The notes beneath the pieces are model-generated. The model was not told the DNA's origin. It made no database searches and was given only the letters and a program-made list of their open reading frames with translations. A stretch of DNA of 17,881 nt, from the NCBI GenBank assembly GCA_035646395.1, contig DASRPK010000333.1, forward strand, positions 1-17,881, given 5' to 3'. Of the stretch, positions 14,495 to 17,881 are shown piece by piece (position 1 is the first letter of the stretch; each line of letters starts with the position of its first letter). The DNA is from JABWBJ01 sp035646395. GTDB lineage: Bacteria; Gemmatimonadota; Gemmatimonadetes; Gemmatimonadales; Gemmatimonadaceae. The position numbers were made by a program, and so were the translations under genes.

Positions 14495-15933
14495 AGCGTT
14501 TCTTCCATGAGGGGCTCGCCCAGGCCAGCTACCTCATTGGCTGCCAGCAGACTGGCGAAGCGCTGATTGTCGACGCTAACCGCGACGTCGCTCAATACAT
14601 CGAAGCCGCGCGCTCGGCCGGACTTCGCATCACGCATGTCACCGAGACGCACATCCACGCGGACTACGTCTCCGGATCGCGCGAGCTCGCCTCAATAACG
14701 GGCGCGAAGCTCCTCCTCTCGGCAGAGGGCGGTCAGGATTGGCAGTACAAGTTTGCGCGCGAAGACGGGGCGATATTCCTCCAGGACGGCGACACCTTCT
14801 CAGTGGGGAACGTTCGGATCGAGGCGATGCACACGCCTGGCCACACACCCGAGCATCTGACGTTCCTTATCGCCGACACGCTCGCCTCCACGCAACAGCT
14901 CGGAGCGCTCACCGGGGACTTTATTTTCGTGAGCGATGTCGGACGTCCTGACCTGCTGGAGAAAGTCGCTGGCGCCGAGGGCACCACGCGCGCGGGTGCC
15001 AAGCTGCTGTTCGAGTCCCTTCGCCGATTCACGGAGCGTTGCCCGGACTGGTTGCAACTGTGGCCCGGCCACGGTGCCGGCTCCGCGTGCGGCAAGTCGC
15101 TCGGGGCCATGCCGCAGACCACGTTAGGCTATGAGAAGCTCACCAACTGGGCGTTCCAGATCGATCGTGAGGAAACGTTCGTCGAGGCGGTGCTCGAGGG
15201 GCAGCCTGATCCACCGACGTATTTCGCCACAATGAAGCGGTTGAATCGCGACGGCCCGCCACCGCTCGGCGAGCGCGGGACGCCGCGGCGGCTTGATGCG
15301 ACCGAGCTCAAACCAGCACTGACCCGGAAAGAACTCGTGGTCGATCTCCGGCGCGCTGACGATTTCGCGGCACGGCATGTTCCGGGCACGATCAGCATTC
15401 CGCTCACGCGCGCGTTTGCCGGCTACGCAGGCTGGGTGCTCCCGTACGATCGCGACGTGTACTTCATCACGGGCGGCACCGACGATGCGGCGGTGAAGCG
15501 CGCTGCTAGCGAGCTCGCGATGATCGGCATCGATCGCATCGCGGGTTGGTTCGGGCCGGACGCGCTTGCACTGTGGAGTGAACACGGCGAAGACGTGGCG
15601 ACCGGACGCACTGTCCCCTCGGATGTGGCCGGACGAATGAGCAGCGGAGCGCTCGTCGTCGATGTCCGCTCCACTGCCGAGTGGCGATCGGGTCACATCG
15701 CCGGCTCCGTGCATATCCCGCTGGGCAAGCTGGTGTCGCAGATGTCCGATCGTCCGCGCGCGCAGCCCGTGGTGCTGGTGTGCGAGAGCGGCAGCCGCTC
15801 AGCGATCGGCGCCAGCCTCCTCACCGCGGCAGGATTCAACGACGTGACCAACCTGACCGGCGGGATCAACGCCTGGAAAAGCGATGGGTTGCCGCTCGAG
15901 GTCGACACGATCGTTTTCGCGAACGCGACCTGA
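14485..15933 (+). CDS. MBL-fold persulfide dioxygenase-like protein fused to two rhodanese domains
   Basis: 482 residues. Residues 1-240 form a metallo-beta-lactamase fold of the ETHE1/persulfide dioxygenase group: THIHADYVSGSREL (55-68; His56, His58, Asp60), HTPGHTPEH (116-124), TGDFIFVSDVGRPDLL (143-158; Asp145) and WPGHGAGSACGKSLGAMPQT (193-212). The usual HxHxDH ends in Tyr61 rather than His, which fits a mononuclear iron site. Rhodanese domain 1 (about 282-365) lacks a catalytic cysteine (FITGG). Domain 2 (about 387-473) has Cys433 in LVCESGSRS and should be active. By analogy with CstB-type fusions, it would oxidise a low-molecular-weight persulfide and transfer sulfur to give thiosulfate, detoxifying sulfide in the cytosol. 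The GTG start follows AGGGGGG by 7 nt; no nearby ATG is in frame. Its stop overlaps the DUF502 start (TGATG). Confidence 0.88.
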   Translation: MLLKRFFHEGLAQASYLIGCQQTGEALIVDANRDVAQYIEAARSAGLRITHVTETHIHADYVSGSRELASITGAKLLLSAEGGQDWQYKFAREDGAIFLQDGDTFSVGNVRIEAMHTPGHTPEHLTFLIADTLASTQQLGALTGDFIFVSDVGRPDLLEKVAGAEGTTRAGAKLLFESLRRFTERCPDWLQLWPGHGAGSACGKSLGAMPQTTLGYEKLTNWAFQIDREETFVEAVLEGQPDPPTYFATMKRLNRDGPPPLGERGTPRRLDATELKPALTRKELVVDLRRADDFAARHVPGTISIPLTRAFAGYAGWVLPYDRDVYFITGGTDDAAVKRAASELAMIGIDRIAGWFGPDALALWSEHGEDVATGRTVPSDVAGRMSSGALVVDVRSTAEWRSGHIAGSVHIPLGKLVSQMSDRPRAQPVVLVCESGSRSAIGASLLTAAGFNDVTNLTGGINAWKSDGLPLEVDTIVFANAT

Positions 15934-16526
15934 TGACCAGGCGAATCGCGACCTTCTTCTTCCGGGGCCTCATTCTTCTCGCCCCTCTCGCGATAACCGC
16001 TTACGTCTGCGTCTTCCTCTTTCGCTGGATCGACGGCTGGCTGGGCCTTCCGATTCCAGGCGCCGGTTTCATCGCGACACTGATTCTGATCACGTTGGTC
16101 GGATTGCTGGGTTCGAATCTTCTGACGCGCGGCGCCGTCTCCTTTTTCGATCGGATCCTCAACCGGCTGCCGTTCGTGAACCTGGTGTACGGGTCCACGC
16201 GCGACCTGGTGAAGGCGTTCGTCGGTGAGAAGCGACGGTTCGATAAACCAGTGCTCGTGCAGCTGGTGCCCGGGAGCAATGCCCATGTCCTTGGATTCGT
16301 GACGCAGGAGAACCTGACGCGGCTCGGCCTCGAGGAGATGGTGTCGGTGTATGTCCCGCAGTCGTACAACTTCGCCGGACAGCTCTTCGTTTTTCCGGAA
16401 AGCACGGTGCAACGACTCGATGCGTCCAGTTCCGCGGTGATGGCGTTCATCATTTCCGGCGGCGTCACGGAAATTCCCGGCGCTGTGGGTGATGAAGCCG
16501 AAGTAGTTGCTACCAGAAGTACCTGA
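15933..16526 (+). CDS. DUF502 family membrane protein
   Basis: 197 residues. Two membrane segments are visible, about 8-30 (FFFRGLILLAPLAITAYVCVF) and 43-63 (GAGFIATLILITLVGLLGSNL), followed by a soluble domain. The pattern of the N-terminus, the LPFVNLVYGSTRDLVKAF segment and the LGFVTQ/VSVYVPQSYNFAGQLFVFP region identify the DUF502 family, which includes plant LCV/COV proteins; no biochemical role is established. The ATG at 15933 overlaps the stop of the MBL-rhodanese gene (TGATG), and its own stop overlaps the amidohydrolase start in the same way, so all three are probably translated as a unit. Coupling to a sulfur-detoxification enzyme is context only and does not assign function. Confidence 0.88.
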   Translation: MTRRIATFFFRGLILLAPLAITAYVCVFLFRWIDGWLGLPIPGAGFIATLILITLVGLLGSNLLTRGAVSFFDRILNRLPFVNLVYGSTRDLVKAFVGEKRRFDKPVLVQLVPGSNAHVLGFVTQENLTRLGLEEMVSVYVPQSYNFAGQLFVFPESTVQRLDASSSAVMAFIISGGVTEIPGAVGDEAEVVATRST

Positions 16527-17839
16527 TGGCCATGCGTACGTTGATCCTGTCGCTGCTTCTCGGCATTCCTGGATTGGCGCCACAGGCGACGGCGCAACGC
16601 GCGACCACGCCCCCTCCCCGCGCCATCCTCCTTCGCCCGGCGCGCGTCTTCGACGGCGTCGGTCCCGGGCTGCGCGAAGGGGTGGTCGTGCTCGTTCGCG
16701 GTGAACGGATCGAAGCGGTCGGACCGGCGTCGCAGGTTGCCGCGCCGGCGGACGCAGAAGTCATCGACCTTCCCGGCCTGACGCTCATCCCGGGTCTCAT
16801 CGACGCCCATTCGCATGTGCTCCTGCACGCGTACAACGAGACGTCGTGGGACGACCAGGTCCTGCGGGAGTCGTTAGGCGAACGGGTGGCGCGGGCGACG
16901 GTGCACCTGGCCCGGACCCTCGACGCCGGCTTCACCACGCTGCGCGACCTCGGCACCGAGGGCGCCGGTTATGCCGACGTCGGACTGAAGCACGCGATCG
17001 AGAAGGGTGTCATTCCCGGGCCGCGGCTCATCGTGACCACCCGCGCCATCGTCATGAAAGGGAGCTACGCTCCCAGGGGGTTTGCGACGGAATTGGACAT
17101 TCCGCAGGGCGCCGAGGAGGCGTCGGGTCTCGAAGACCTGTCGCGCATCGTGCGGGACCAGATCCGGCACGGTGCCGACTGGATCAAGATCTACGCCGAC
17201 TATCGCTGGGGGCCTAACGGCGAAGCGCGGCCCGCCTTCACCGAAGAAGAGATTCGCCGGGTGGTGGAGATCGCGTCGAGCAGTGGTCGCTCGGTCGTCG
17301 CGCATGCCTCGACGCCTGAAGGCATGCGTCGGGCCGCGGCGGCGGGAGTGTCCACGATCGAGCACGGGGATAACGGGACACCGGAGGTGTTCAAGTTGAT
17401 GGCGGAGCGCGGCGTTGCATTTTGTCCGACGCTCGCCGCCGGGGATGCCACGGCCCAGTACGCCGGCTGGAAGAAAGGTGTCGACCCCGAGCCCGCCCGT
17501 TTCGCCACCAAACGCGCCAGCTTCAAAACAGCGTTGGCTGCCGGCGTGACGATTTGCAACGGGAGCGATGTCGGCGTGTTCAATCATGGGGACAATGCCC
17601 GCGAGCTCGAGTTGCTTGTCGACTATGGCATGAGTCCACTGGATGTATTGCGATCGGCAACGTCGGTCACAGCGAAGGCGTTGCACATGGAGAACCGTAT
17701 TGGGCAGATAAAGGCCGGGTTGATGGCTGACCTGGTTGCTATAGAAGGTGACCCGACTGCATCCATCGCCGCCGTGCGTGCAGTGCGGTTTGTCATGAAG
17801 GGCGGAAAAACCAGCACGAGAATCTCCAGGACGAGGTGA
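16526..17839 (+). CDS. Secreted imidazolonepropionase-like amidohydrolase
   Basis: 437 residues with a cleavable signal peptide (MAMRTLILSLLLGIPGLAPQ, likely cut after ATAQ near 24), so it is exported. The amidohydrolase fold carries the binuclear metal site: DAHSH (His95, His97), a lysine in WIKIYAD (Lys221), VVAHAS (His260), IEHGD (His280) and GSDVGVF (Asp348). ARVFDGVGPGLREGVVVLVRGERIEAVG (39-66) and the C-terminal MADLVAIEGDP complete the composite beta domain. The closest characterised members of this group hydrolyse Xaa-Arg/Lys or Xaa-Pro dipeptides; the true substrate is not readable here. ATG 16526 sits in a TGATG overlap with DUF502; ATG 16532 is an alternative. A new gene begins 7 nt after its stop. 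Confidence 0.9.
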   Translation: MAMRTLILSLLLGIPGLAPQATAQRATTPPPRAILLRPARVFDGVGPGLREGVVVLVRGERIEAVGPASQVAAPADAEVIDLPGLTLIPGLIDAHSHVLLHAYNETSWDDQVLRESLGERVARATVHLARTLDAGFTTLRDLGTEGAGYADVGLKHAIEKGVIPGPRLIVTTRAIVMKGSYAPRGFATELDIPQGAEEASGLEDLSRIVRDQIRHGADWIKIYADYRWGPNGEARPAFTEEEIRRVVEIASSSGRSVVAHASTPEGMRRAAAAGVSTIEHGDNGTPEVFKLMAERGVAFCPTLAAGDATAQYAGWKKGVDPEPARFATKRASFKTALAAGVTICNGSDVGVFNHGDNARELELLVDYGMSPLDVLRSATSVTAKALHMENRIGQIKAGLMADLVAIEGDPTASIAAVRAVRFVMKGGKTSTRISRTR

Positions 17840-17846
17840 GGAGTCG

Positions 17847-17881
17847 ATGAACGAGAAGCAGATCAAGGCGCTGGCCAAGCG
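17847..17881 (+). CDS. Start of an unidentified protein, cut by the window edge
   Basis: ATG at 17847 follows an AGGAG (17839-17843) by 3 nt and lies 7 nt after the amidohydrolase stop. Only the first residues, M N E K Q I K A L A K, are encoded here, too few to identify. Spacing suggests it continues the operon. Confidence 0.6.
   Translation, partial: MNEKQIKALAK

Noticed and set aside
16874..17878. 334-codon open frame on the minus strand
   Set aside because: It is antisense to the amidohydrolase, whose metal site is intact; no domain recognised.

Overview
The window is GC-rich, gene-dense chromosomal DNA from a free-living bacterium. The gene set fits a soil or environmental lineage such as Gemmatimonadota or Acidobacteriota: a large heparinase-like lyase, a GH38 mannosidase, a diheme cytochrome c, a secreted imidazolonepropionase-like amidohydrolase and a DUF502 protein. 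That placement is inferred from gene content only; no rRNA or other marker is present. I see no tRNA, rRNA, CRISPR array, transposase, integrase or phage gene.

Layout. (1) 28-5148, minus strand: a tight operon transcribed as family-5 solute-binding lipoprotein, then heparinase II/III-family protein, then tRNA 2'-O-methyltransferase TrmJ. The joints are a TGATG stop/start overlap and an 8-nt overlap. (2) 5200-7046, plus strand: two Dpp/Opp-type ABC permeases, divergent from the binding protein across a short spacer filled by a hairpin repeat. No ATPase gene is in the window. (3) 7043-9790, minus strand: a cytosolic GH38 alpha-mannosidase, convergent with the permeases by 4 nt. (4) 9868-11156, plus strand: a DedA-family membrane protein and a Mn-type superoxide dismutase. 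(5) 11230-13200, minus strand: biosynthetic arginine decarboxylase SpeA. (6) 13416-14315, plus strand: a diheme cytochrome c followed by an intrinsic terminator. (7) 14485-17839, plus strand: an MBL-fold/double-rhodanese protein, a DUF502 membrane protein and a secreted amidohydrolase, joined by two TGATG overlaps. A further gene starts at 17847 and runs off the edge.

Regions 1-3 could form a glycan-uptake and breakdown set. Family-5 binding proteins with Dpp-type permeases are known to import oligosaccharides in some bacteria, and both nearby sugar-active enzymes lack signal peptides, as expected for enzymes acting on imported oligosaccharides. This is inference.

The most unusual content is repetitive DNA. 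Several elements are built from short tandem heptamers (GATGGGA, GGGGCAT, GCGCAAA), three of them arranged as long inverted repeats. One lies in frame inside the GH38 gene and adds a low-complexity peptide of about 25 residues. A closely related copy fills the gap between sodA and speA. A different REP-like hairpin (GGGGTCAGA...TCTGACCCC) sits between the divergent transporter genes. In addition, the words GCCTAACG and GCCTGACG recur across the window, in several reading frames and on both strands, far more often than base composition suggests.
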